64,000 bases of DNA from contig NZ_VUJW01000002.1 of the NCBI RefSeq assembly GCF_008373765.1, forward strand, positions 288,299-352,298. The letters run 5' to 3'. Shown here piece by piece: positions 41,949-48,831 of this stretch. Source of the stretch: Nocardioides antri. GTDB lineage: Bacteria; Actinomycetota; Actinomycetes; Propionibacteriales; Nocardioidaceae. The position numbers and the translations under genes were made by a program. Each line of letters starts with the position of its first letter. Position 1 is the first letter of the stretch. The notes below the pieces were generated by a model. That model had not been told where the DNA came from, ran no database searches, and saw only the letters and a list, made by a program, of their open reading frames with translations.

Positions 41949-42215
41949 TCAGCCGTACCGGAGCTTGGCCCGCTCGCGCGCCTTGGCGGCCTCGACCTCA
42001 CGGTCCTTCGGCGGGGCGGTCGTGACCAGCGCCTCCAGCAGGTGCTCGGTGGCGTGGGCGACCTCGCGGACGGCGCGGTCGAACGCCTCCTGGTTGGCCT
42101 GGGACGGCTTCGTCGTCCCGCTCACCTTCCGCACGTACTGCAGCGCAGCCGCGGTCACCTCATCCGTCGTCGCCGGCGGCTCGAAGTTGTGGAGGACCCT
42201 GATGTTGCGGCACAT
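41949..42215 (-). CDS. DUF2277 family small protein
   Basis: 88 aa beginning MCRNIRVLHNFEPPATTDEV, the invariant start of DUF2277 proteins, with ALQYVRKVSGTTKPSQAN in the middle. Function unknown in the literature I know. ATG 42215 lies exactly 6 bases downstream of TACGCT (minus strand, 42227-42222), implying leaderless transcription that also reads into pcm 9 bases later. The open frame extends upstream through the palindromic repeat at 42264-42330, but that part is repeat sequence, not protein. Confidence 0.9.
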   Translation of the reverse strand: MCRNIRVLHNFEPPATTDEVTAAALQYVRKVSGTTKPSQANQEAFDRAVREVAHATEHLLEALVTTAPPKDREVEAAKARERAKLRYG

Positions 42216-42263
42216 GCTTCGAGCGTACGCCGCCGGGCGGTGCGCCGGGGTTGTCCGCCTTTC

Positions 42264-42330
42264 CCACGGGTTGTCCGCTCCTGCAGTGGCTGACAACCCG
42301 TGGAATACCCGGTCGACCGGGTATTCCACG
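42264..42330. repeat. Composite palindromic repeat, copy 1 (units B+A)
   Basis: Unit B (42264-42303): 12-bp perfect stem CCACGGGTTGTC/GACAACCCGTGG with a 16-base loop containing CTGCAG. Unit A (42299-42330): a 32-base perfect palindrome with half-site CGTGGAATACCCGGTC centred on GTCGAC. A partial third unit, GGGGTTGTCCGC, lies at 42247-42258. The same two units recur at 54493-54584 in order A-B-A. Both copies sit in short intergenic gaps. No transposase is nearby. Copy number elsewhere in the genome cannot be judged here. Confidence 0.9.
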
Positions 42331-42363
42331 CAGGGCCGTGCGAACCCCCGCCCCAGACCCGCC

Positions 42364-44451
42364 CTAGGACCGGTCCCGCAGGTCGAAGAACTCCACGTCC
42401 TCGCCCGTGACCAGCACGACCCGCCCGTCCGGCAGGGGTACGGCGCGCACCTGGTCGACGTCGTCGCCGTACTCCACCTGGACCATCCGGTTGTGCAGCT
42501 CCCCGTCCTGGATCCGGAGGACCGACAGGTAGCCGACCAGGCTGCTCCGGCGGTCCTGGATGACGGTGAGGATCGTGCGGTGGTCGTGGATGAACGTGAA
42601 CGAGCGCGGGTCGGAGCCGGCCAGCGCGTCGGTGCCGGGCGCGTAGTGCTGGACGTCCATCCGGTGCACGTCGTCCAGGTCGGCCACGTTGAACAGGCCG
42701 GCCTGGGCGCCCCACCGGCCGCCGCCGACCGGGCCCTCGCCCATGCCGACGAGCCGCTTGGGCCCGAGCGGGTGGAGGTAGGAGGAGAACCCGGGGATCT
42801 TCAGCTTCGCGATCAGGCTCGGCTTCTCGACGTTCGTCAGGTCGATCGCGTAGAGCGGGTCGACCTGGCGGAACGTCACGAGGATCGCCAGCCCGTCGAA
42901 CCACCGCACCGACTTGATGTCCTCGTTGCGGCCGAGCTCGTCGAGCCGGCCGATCTCGACCAGGTCCTGCCCCTCACGCCCGAGCGTCACGACCGAGTTG
43001 AAGTTGCCGGTCTCCGACGTCGGGGCGACCGCGACCCGCAGCACGCCGCCGGCCTCGTCCATCGCCCACCGGTCCGCGATTGCGCCCTCGACCTCGCCCG
43101 ACGCGACGTGCGTGGCTTTCGTGCCGTCGAGCTTGAAGTCGAACAGGTAGGTGCTGCCGCCCCGCACACTCGGGATGATGCGGGAGCCGATGCAGCCGAT
43201 GCAGTCGAAGCCGTCGCCCCAGCTCGGGCTCGCGGCCAGGTAGAGGTGGTCGACCGACTCGTAGGCGATGTCGGTCGCCCCCGCCAGGCCGATGGCGTCG
43301 ACCTCGGCCGGCGCCGCCGCGTCGAACCCGACCACGCTCACGGTGTCGAGGGTCAGCTCGTCCGACGGGATCGCCACATTGGTGCAGTCGAGCAGCTGCG
43401 CAGGGTCCTCGCCGTTCGCCGTCAGCGTCGGCAGCCAGTCCTCGATCGTCGAGCTCTCCACCTGGTCGCGGTTCTTCTCGAGCGCCGCACGCCGGCCGTA
43501 CTGCTTGCCGGGGTGCACGAACCCGAGGTCCGGGAGCCCGCTCGACAGCACCAGCCGTACGGCGTCGCCGTGCTGGCGCGCCGACAGCAGCCGGGCGTCG
43601 TAGGCCACGTCGTCGACGACCTCCGGCCTCGCCGGGTCGGCGAGCGAGACGGTCAGGACCCGGGTGCCGAGCGGCGCGCCGACGTCGTACGACGACCGCG
43701 CCCGCGGTGCCTCCTCGTCGATGCCGACCGCGACCACGGTGTCGCCGGCGAGCATGATCTCGCCCTCCTCGAGGCCGGGCAGGTCGACCGATGCGAGCCG
43801 TTCGGTCTCGTCGCCGGTGACGTCGTAGACGACCAGCTCGTCGTCGCGGAGCCGCAGCAGCAGGTCGCCGTTCGTCTTCACGACGTCCGGCTCGTCGACG
43901 CCGATCTCCTGGACGTTGGTGCCGGTGTCGCTGTTCTCGGCGCGCTCGGTCATGGGGGCGTCCTGTGCGGAGCGCTGGTTGGTGGAGAGGTAGCCCTCGA
44001 CGACCGCGTTCGTGTCGCTCAGGCTCAGATCGCGATCCACGCTCAGCTCGTCGATGACAGTCCCGAACGTGCCGCTCCGCCCCCAGTAGGGGTTGTACGG
44101 CTCGTCCCAGCCCCACGCCGTGACCCGGCGGAGCCCGCGGTCGACGTATGCCGCGAGCAGCTCGTCACAGGACGCGGCGGCCTCCAGGTCGGCCTGGAAC
44201 GCGACGTGGCTGGGCTGGTCGCCCGCTCCCGCGTCGCCGGAGCCGCCCGAGTCGTCGCCGCCGTCGACGACGGTGCCGGCGAGGAAGGCGGCGACCAGGC
44301 CGGTGGCGAGCCCGGCGGTGAGCAGCGGCCGGACCAGGAGGCGGTGCCGCCTCCCGGGTGCGCCTGCGGCCTTGCGGCCGGCGCGCAGGATGTCGTTCGT
44401 GGGCGGCTTGCCGACGGGCAGGTCGTCCCAGAGGTTCTCGAGGTCGGTCAT
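42364..44451 (-). CDS. Membrane-anchored beta-propeller protein coupled to sigma factor
   Basis: 695 aa. A cytoplasmic N-terminal segment (MTDLENLWDDLPVGKPP onward, about 40 residues), a membrane helix at about 43-62 and a large extracytoplasmic domain that matches the secreted C-terminal beta-propeller family (Beta_propel): GVDEPDVVKTNGDLLL, then repeated blade-like units such as VLTVSLADPARPEVVDD, ending VVLVTGEDVEFFDL. Its ATG overlaps the sigma factor stop by 4 bases (44448-44451). It probably acts as membrane partner of that sigma factor; direct anti-sigma activity is inference from context. Confidence 0.8.
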   Translation of the reverse strand: MTDLENLWDDLPVGKPPTNDILRAGRKAAGAPGRRHRLLVRPLLTAGLATGLVAAFLAGTVVDGGDDSGGSGDAGAGDQPSHVAFQADLEAAASCDELLAAYVDRGLRRVTAWGWDEPYNPYWGRSGTFGTVIDELSVDRDLSLSDTNAVVEGYLSTNQRSAQDAPMTERAENSDTGTNVQEIGVDEPDVVKTNGDLLLRLRDDELVVYDVTGDETERLASVDLPGLEEGEIMLAGDTVVAVGIDEEAPRARSSYDVGAPLGTRVLTVSLADPARPEVVDDVAYDARLLSARQHGDAVRLVLSSGLPDLGFVHPGKQYGRRAALEKNRDQVESSTIEDWLPTLTANGEDPAQLLDCTNVAIPSDELTLDTVSVVGFDAAAPAEVDAIGLAGATDIAYESVDHLYLAASPSWGDGFDCIGCIGSRIIPSVRGGSTYLFDFKLDGTKATHVASGEVEGAIADRWAMDEAGGVLRVAVAPTSETGNFNSVVTLGREGQDLVEIGRLDELGRNEDIKSVRWFDGLAILVTFRQVDPLYAIDLTNVEKPSLIAKLKIPGFSSYLHPLGPKRLVGMGEGPVGGGRWGAQAGLFNVADLDDVHRMDVQHYAPGTDALAGSDPRSFTFIHDHRTILTVIQDRRSSLVGYLSVLRIQDGELHNRMVQVEYGDDVDQVRAVPLPDGRVVLVTGEDVEFFDLRDRS

Positions 44452-44975
44452 CGCGACGCCCCTCCACTCAGGTCGAGGATGTGGTCGTTCGCAGCAAGCT
44501 GGGCCAGCGAGCGGGACAGCCGGCTCTTGACCGTGCCCGTCGGAACGCCGAGCACGTCGGCGGTCTGCCGCTCGGTGAGCTGCACGAAGTAGCGCAGCAC
44601 CACGACGTCGCGGTTGGGCTTGGTCAGGCAGGAAAGGGCGCGGTGCACGGCGTCGGCGAGCGCGAAGGCGTCGGCGCCGTCACTCACCGCGGTCCGCGCA
44701 CCGCCGTCCTCCAGCGTGCCCGTCGCCGCCCGGTCCTTCCACCACCGGGTGCGCCGGGTGTCCCGCAGGCAGTTGAGGAGCATCCGGTAGACGTAGGCGT
44801 CGCGGTTGTCGGCGCTGCTCACCTTGTCCCAGCCCGTGTAGCACCGGACGAGGGTCGTCTGCGCGATGTCCTCGGCCTCGTGGGGAAGGGCCCCCAGGAA
44901 GACGGCGGCACGGACGAGCGACCCCCAGGCCTGCTCGACGTAGGAGGCGTACGCCGCCTCGCTGTCACGATCCAC
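44448..44975 (-). CDS. ECF / SigE-like RNA polymerase sigma factor
   Basis: 175 aa. Region 2: AYASYVEQAWGSLVRAAVFL and HEAEDIAQTTLVRCYTGWD; region 4: TKPNRDVVVLRYFVQLTERQ and DVLGVPTGTVKSRLSRSL. GTG 44975 is chosen because GGAGAG lies 5 bases upstream and family members start just before this Glu/Ala/Tyr region; the frame continues upstream without a good site. Forms a coupled pair with the propeller protein, similar in plan to the sigma/membrane pair at 9994-12041. Confidence 0.87.
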   Translation of the reverse strand: MDRDSEAAYASYVEQAWGSLVRAAVFLGALPHEAEDIAQTTLVRCYTGWDKVSSADNRDAYVYRMLLNCLRDTRRTRWWKDRAATGTLEDGGARTAVSDGADAFALADAVHRALSCLTKPNRDVVVLRYFVQLTERQTADVLGVPTGTVKSRLSRSLAQLAANDHILDLSGGASR

Positions 44976-45076
44976 GTGCTCTCCGATGCACTTCCGATAC
45001 TGGGCTGCTGACCGTACGACGGGACTACGACCCCGGGAGGTTCCATCGGAAGTCGGGAGAGTGCGACGATGCCGGA

Positions 45077-46288
45077 ATGGCTCAGTCACCAGGCTCCCCC
45101 CGCTCGTACGACGTCGTGCTCCTCGGAGCCACCGGTTTCACCGGTGGGCTCACCGCCGACTACCTCGCCGCGCACGCACCCGACGGGTTCCGGTGGGCGA
45201 TCGCCGGTCGGAGCAAGGAGAAGCTCGAGCAGGTCCGCGACCGGCTGGGCGTCGGTGCTGAATCGGTCGACCTCCTCGTCGTCGACTCGACCGACGAGGC
45301 GGGGCTGCGGGACCTGGCCGCGCAGACGAAGGTGGTCGCGACGACGGTCGGCCCCTACCTGGAGCACGGCGCCCCGCTCGTCTCCGCCTGCGCGCAGGAG
45401 GGCACCGACTACGCCGACCTGACTGGCGAGCCGGAGTTCGTGGACCGGATGTACGTCGAGCACCAGGCGACCGCCGAGGCCAGCGGCGCGCGGCTCGTGC
45501 ACGCGTGCGGGTTCGACTCGGTCCCGCACGACCTCGGGGCGTACTTCACGATCCAGCAGCTCGCCGACGAGGTCGGGGGCGAGATCACCACCCCGGTGTC
45601 GATGCGGGGGGTGGCGCGGTCCAACGGCACGTTCTCCGGCGGCACGTTCCACTCCGCCCTCAACGCGTTCGCCCGGGCGAAGCACATGCGCGACGCGATG
45701 CAGGCCCGCAAGCGGCTCGAGAAGCGTCCCGAGGACCGTCGCTCCAAGGCCGTCGCCGGGAAGCCGGGCCGCGACAAGGTCCTCGGCTACTGGCTGGTCC
45801 CGCTGCCCACCATCGACCCGTTCGTGGTGGCGCGGAGCGGCAGCGCGCTGCCGGCGTACGGCCCCGACTTCCGGTACTCCCACTACGCCGGCACGAAGAC
45901 CCTGCGCTACGCCGCGGGCGGGGCGGCCGGTGCCGGTGCGCTCGCGGTCGCGGCGCAGGTGCCGCCGGTGCGGAACCTGCTCAAGAAGCGGGTGCCGCAG
46001 GGCACGGGTCCGTCCGAGGGACGGCGCGACGCCTCGTGGTTCACGGTCGAGTTCGTCGGGGAGACGAACCCTTCGACAGGCTCAGGGACCGTGCAGGTCC
46101 GCACCAAGGTCTCCGGCGGCGACCCCGGCTACACGGAGACCGCGAAGATGCTGGCCGAGTCGGCGATGTGCCTCGCGCTCGACGACAACCCGTCGACCGC
46201 CGGCCAGGTCACCACCGCGCACGCCATGGGTGATGCCCTGCTCGCGCGGCTGCAGACGGCGGGCATCAGGTTCGAACGCGTCTCCTGA
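45077..46288 (+). CDS. Saccharopine dehydrogenase-like / trans-acting enoyl reductase family protein
   Basis: 403 aa NAD(P)-binding protein. Rossmann motif VVLLGATGFTGGLTADYLA near residues 13-31; GRSKEKLEQVRDRLG; TTVGPYLEHGAPLVSACAQ; GFDSVPHDLGAYF. This fits the family of Mycobacterium Rv2449c and the trans-acting enoyl reductase Rv2953, which act on polyketide lipids; role here unknown. An in-frame NPSTGSGT near residue 332-339 is encoded by a copy of the GACAGGCTC repeat (46069-46087), apparently a tolerated insertion. Ends 4 bases from the convergent DUF5994 gene. Confidence 0.85.
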   Translation: MAQSPGSPRSYDVVLLGATGFTGGLTADYLAAHAPDGFRWAIAGRSKEKLEQVRDRLGVGAESVDLLVVDSTDEAGLRDLAAQTKVVATTVGPYLEHGAPLVSACAQEGTDYADLTGEPEFVDRMYVEHQATAEASGARLVHACGFDSVPHDLGAYFTIQQLADEVGGEITTPVSMRGVARSNGTFSGGTFHSALNAFARAKHMRDAMQARKRLEKRPEDRRSKAVAGKPGRDKVLGYWLVPLPTIDPFVVARSGSALPAYGPDFRYSHYAGTKTLRYAAGGAAGAGALAVAAQVPPVRNLLKKRVPQGTGPSEGRRDASWFTVEFVGETNPSTGSGTVQVRTKVSGGDPGYTETAKMLAESAMCLALDDNPSTAGQVTTAHAMGDALLARLQTAGIRFERVS

Positions 46289-46291
46289 GGC

Positions 46292-46738
46292 CTACCGGGC
46301 GCCCTCGGACGCCCACATGCCGGAGGGGTCGACCGGCAGCTCGTTGGTCACGACCTCGAGCAGCTCGCCCGCCCGGTGCCGGTTCCCCGGCGTGGCCGAC
46401 GCCAGCATCGCCTCGGCGCCCTGGGCCGCGTCGAACGTAGGCGGCACCACGAGGAGGCAGTAGGTGACCCGGTCCGAGGTCGTGAGGTAGATGACGTGCG
46501 TGTCGTCGCTGGGGAACTTCCCGACCTTCACGAAGCGGCCGGTCACGGCGACCCGCCGTGGGGAGTCGTCCCAGTCCGGCGGCGAGTACACGGCTCGTAC
46601 GACGCGGCCGAGCTCCGCCGGGAAGCCGTCGACGAGCGCGGCGAACTCGGTGGCGAGGTCACGACTGTGCGGCCACCAGCCGCCGTCGAGGCGGTCCCGC
46701 CCCGGAGGGCCGCCGATGGTGAGGCGGAGGGAGCTCAT
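46292..46738 (-). CDS. DUF5994 family protein (downstream copy)
   Basis: 148 aa beginning MSSLRLTIGGPPGRDRLDGG then WWPHSRDLATEFAALV, the WWP signature of DUF5994 proteins, with VGKFPSDDTHVIYLTTSD in the middle. Starts within the stop of its upstream paralogue (ATGA, 46735-46738), so the pair is translationally coupled. Function unknown; some actinobacteria carry several such genes. Confidence 0.8.
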   Translation of the reverse strand: MSSLRLTIGGPPGRDRLDGGWWPHSRDLATEFAALVDGFPAELGRVVRAVYSPPDWDDSPRRVAVTGRFVKVGKFPSDDTHVIYLTTSDRVTYCLLVVPPTFDAAQGAEAMLASATPGNRHRAGELLEVVTNELPVDPSGMWASEGAR

Positions 46739-47157
46739 CGACTCGTCCCGTCGGCGTTGAGGACGTGGTGCTCGCGCGGTGTCGGTGACCGGAACGTGCT
46801 CACGAAGTCCACACGCTTCCAGGTCGAGTGGTGGTTGGTCGCCTCGCCGAACAGCTCCTCCGCGACCTCTGCAGGCGTGTCGGGAGGGAGCTGCAGCAGC
46901 CGGCAGCTCGACCGGTCGGCAAGCACCAGGATCAGCGTCCGGGTGCGGTAGCGGGTCGGAACCGCGTCCTCGCTCCGGTCCCAGTCCTCGTGGAGGTAGG
47001 CGTAGCTGACGATCTTCGGCAGCTCGGCCGGCCAGCGGTGCATCAGGTCGAGCAGCTCGTGGGACATGCCGTCGCCCGCGGGCCACCAGCCCCCGGCGTA
47101 CGGCCGGTTCGTCAGGTCCTTCTGGAGCTGCAGAAGGGGAGGTGCGAGGGTGGCCAT
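46735..47157 (-). CDS. DUF5994 family protein (upstream copy)
   Basis: 140 aa paralogue of the next gene: GGWWPAGDGMSHELLDLMHR aligns with the WWPHSRDL region, followed by RTLILVLADRSSCRLLQLPP. ATG 47157 preceded by GAGG at 6 bases gives a length equal to its partner; a GTG at 47193 is the alternative. The two may form a heteromer, given the coupling (inference). No catalytic motif recognised. Confidence 0.75.
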   Translation of the reverse strand: MATLAPPLLQLQKDLTNRPYAGGWWPAGDGMSHELLDLMHRWPAELPKIVSYAYLHEDWDRSEDAVPTRYRTRTLILVLADRSSCRLLQLPPDTPAEVAEELFGEATNHHSTWKRVDFVSTFRSPTPREHHVLNADGTSR

Positions 47158-47274
47158 GACGGCCTCATTTCCGGACGGCGATAACCGCAGCACCTGAACT
47201 GGGCTGCTGGAGCCGTCCGTCCCCTCGACGGTAGCACCGGAGCGGCTCCGGACTGCCTTTCCGACTCTTCACGT

Positions 47275-47514
47275 ATGAACCGCCGCGATCCGGGCATCGA
47301 CCTCCCTATGTACATGGGGCTTGGAGTCGTCCTGACCTTGCTCGGGGTGGCCTTCGCGTTCGACGCGATCACGCTCGGAAGCTCCATGGTGGACGCCGTC
47401 GTGGGGACGATCCTGGTGGCCGCAGGCCTGCTGGCGATCGTCCGGTCGCACGTGCCGCCGCCCTGGCACCGCCACGTGCACGTCCAGCGCTCCTCCGACA
47501 GATCAGTGCGATGA
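47275..47514 (+). CDS. DUF6458-like two-span membrane protein
   Basis: 79 aa. Spans at about 13-33 (MGLGVVLTLLGVAFAF) and 41-58 (AVVGTILVAAGLLAIV), with a His- and Arg-rich tail HRHVHVQRSS. The layout matches DUF6458 small membrane proteins of actinobacteria. GACTCT lies 6 bases before the ATG as a weak -10. Stop overlaps the next start by ATGA. Confidence 0.75.
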   Translation: MNRRDPGIDLPMYMGLGVVLTLLGVAFAFDAITLGSSMVDAVVGTILVAAGLLAIVRSHVPPPWHRHVHVQRSSDRSVR

Positions 47515-47657
47515 ACGAGCCGCCGGGTGCCGCCCTGCTGCCGGCACCCGCAGCACACGAGCACACATGGCGACTGGTGAGCGTCGAGTCCGACTGCGGC
47601 ATGGAGGTCCGGGAGCTCCTCTGCCCCGACTGCGACGCGGTCCGGTTCGAGGGCTGA
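47511..47657 (+). CDS. 48-residue Cys-containing small protein
   Basis: Starts in the stop codon of the DUF6458-like gene (ATGA at 47511-47514) and encodes 48 residues. Includes HTWRLVSVESDCGMEV and LLCPDCDAVRF; with three Cys and two His it could bind zinc. Coupling to the upstream gene and codon use like neighbours support it being real. Function unknown. Confidence 0.6.
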   Translation: MNEPPGAALLPAPAAHEHTWRLVSVESDCGMEVRELLCPDCDAVRFEG

Positions 47658-47719
47658 CCAGCGCCCCTCTCGCCGGGCGGCAGCCCCGTGCGGCTGCGCC
47701 GGTGGGCTAGCTTGAGCCC

Positions 47720-48349
47720 ATGCGATGGAGGGCGCGCGACGGCCGGCCGACGACGGCAGCCGACCTGTCGTTCCACTACGACTCGATCGGCAGGTCGGGT
47801 GTCATCGACCAGACCCTGTCGATCCGCAACCGGGGGTCGTCGGCCGTCGCTCTGCGGTTGACCTTCGCGCCCCTCGACGCGAACGGACAGGAGCTTCCGG
47901 GGCTGACGACGACCACCGCGTACGGCACCGACTCGGGACGCCACATCATTCCGGCCAGGTTCACCGATATCGACGTCCTCGCATTCCAGGGCCCTGGCTT
48001 CCGCGACGTGGCTGATGTCCGCGTGCAGGTCGAGCAGGTCGAGGAGGTGCCCTTCCCGGCGAAGATCCGCGACGTGGTCCTGACCGACCGGATCGACAGT
48101 CGGGGCAACGTGGTCGGAGGCGGTGAGTATGCGCAGGTCCGGCTGACGAACCCCAGCCGCGAACCCGTGCCAGTGCGCGTCGCGCTGCTCGAGTACGAGG
48201 ACCCACCGCCGGGACGGTCGCAGCAGGCGGTCAATGTCCAGGACCTCGGCGGGCTCGTCACCGTGCCCGGGCGGGGCACGACGACCATCCCCGGCCCGAC
48301 GACCTTCCCGGACGCCTTCGTCAGCGTGAAGGCCTACTTCTCGCGCTGA
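47720..48349 (+). CDS. Hypothetical beta-rich protein
   Basis: 209 aa without signal peptide or membrane span. Alternating hydrophobic patterns (QTLSIRNRGSSAVALRLTF, YAQVRLTNPSREPVPVRVAL) suggest two immunoglobulin-like beta sandwich domains. ATG 47720 lies exactly 6 bases after TAGCTT (47708-47713), arguing for leaderless transcription. I do not recognise the family. Confidence 0.7.
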   Translation: MRWRARDGRPTTAADLSFHYDSIGRSGVIDQTLSIRNRGSSAVALRLTFAPLDANGQELPGLTTTTAYGTDSGRHIIPARFTDIDVLAFQGPGFRDVADVRVQVEQVEEVPFPAKIRDVVLTDRIDSRGNVVGGGEYAQVRLTNPSREPVPVRVALLEYEDPPPGRSQQAVNVQDLGGLVTVPGRGTTTIPGPTTFPDAFVSVKAYFSR

Positions 48350-48433
48350 GGGTCTGCCAGCGCGGTGGGCGGCGTTCATCCGAGCCCGGGGGCGCCCTGG
48401 ATCGGGTCGTGGCGCACCACGCCGGCATGAGCC

Positions 48434-48466
48434 GGCCCCGTCGGCTGTTGGTTAACCGACGGGGCC
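48434..48466 (+). terminator. Terminator-like hairpin
   Basis: 11-bp perfect stem GGCCCCGTCGG (48434-48444) and CCGACGGGGCC (48456-48466) with an 11-base loop, followed by TCGTT rather than a clear T-tract. It lies in the 275-base gap after the beta-rich protein gene and could serve either strand. Confidence 0.6.
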
Positions 48467-48467
48467 T

Positions 48468-48501
48468 CGTTAGAAGACGTAGGCGCCTACGTGGACTAAC
48501 G
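48468..48501. repeat. 34-base interrupted palindrome of unknown role
   Basis: Outer arms CGTTAG (48468-48473) and CTAACG (48496-48501) and inner perfect 16-base palindrome ACGTAGGCGCCTACGT (48477-48492), separated by 3-base bulges on each side. It directly follows the hairpin at 48434-48466 and precedes the convergent tRNA-Arg. Could be an operator, an RNA structure, or a recombination relic; no other copy is seen in this window. Confidence 0.6.
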
Positions 48502-48624
48502 TCCGGCCGACGGTACGCCTCTGCCTGTGTGTCGTCCCGAAAACGAAGAAAGGCCTTGCCCGCTGGGTTGCGCTCGCGCTCGTGTTGGCCGCTGTGCACG
48601 GCCTCTGGCCTGCGCACGCCCGGG

Positions 48625-48697
48625 TGCCCCCGGTAGGAGTCGAACCTACGACCTTTCGCTTAGGAGGCGGCTGCTCTATCCACTGAGCTACGGGGGC
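48625..48697 (-). tRNA. tRNA-Arg (anticodon CCT)
   Basis: On the minus strand the 73-base gene reads from GCCCCCG (acceptor, 48697) to the paired CGGGGGC plus discriminator A (48625). D arm GCTC/GAGC, anticodon loop CTCCTAA with CCT at 34-36, T arm GTAGG-TTCGACT-CCTAC. CCA is not encoded. As I read it, the two anticodon-stem pairs next to position 26 are C-A and G-A mismatches, so that stem is only three pairs long. Confidence 0.93.
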
Positions 48698-48831
48698 TTT
48701 CGGCTGAGCATTCTCGCAGGTCGCGTCCCTGGCAGCGGAATCACCCGGGCGCACGCCGGGCCAGTCGATTCGTGATTGCTGGGAGGGGCCGTCACAATGG
48801 AGCGAACGTCCCCGCCCGACCAGGTGAGATC

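Noticed and set aside
41938-44592. Plus-strand frame of 884 codons opposite the beta-propeller gene
   Set aside because: Begins inside the end of pcm, runs through a palindromic repeat and shows no domain; the minus-strand genes are clearly real.
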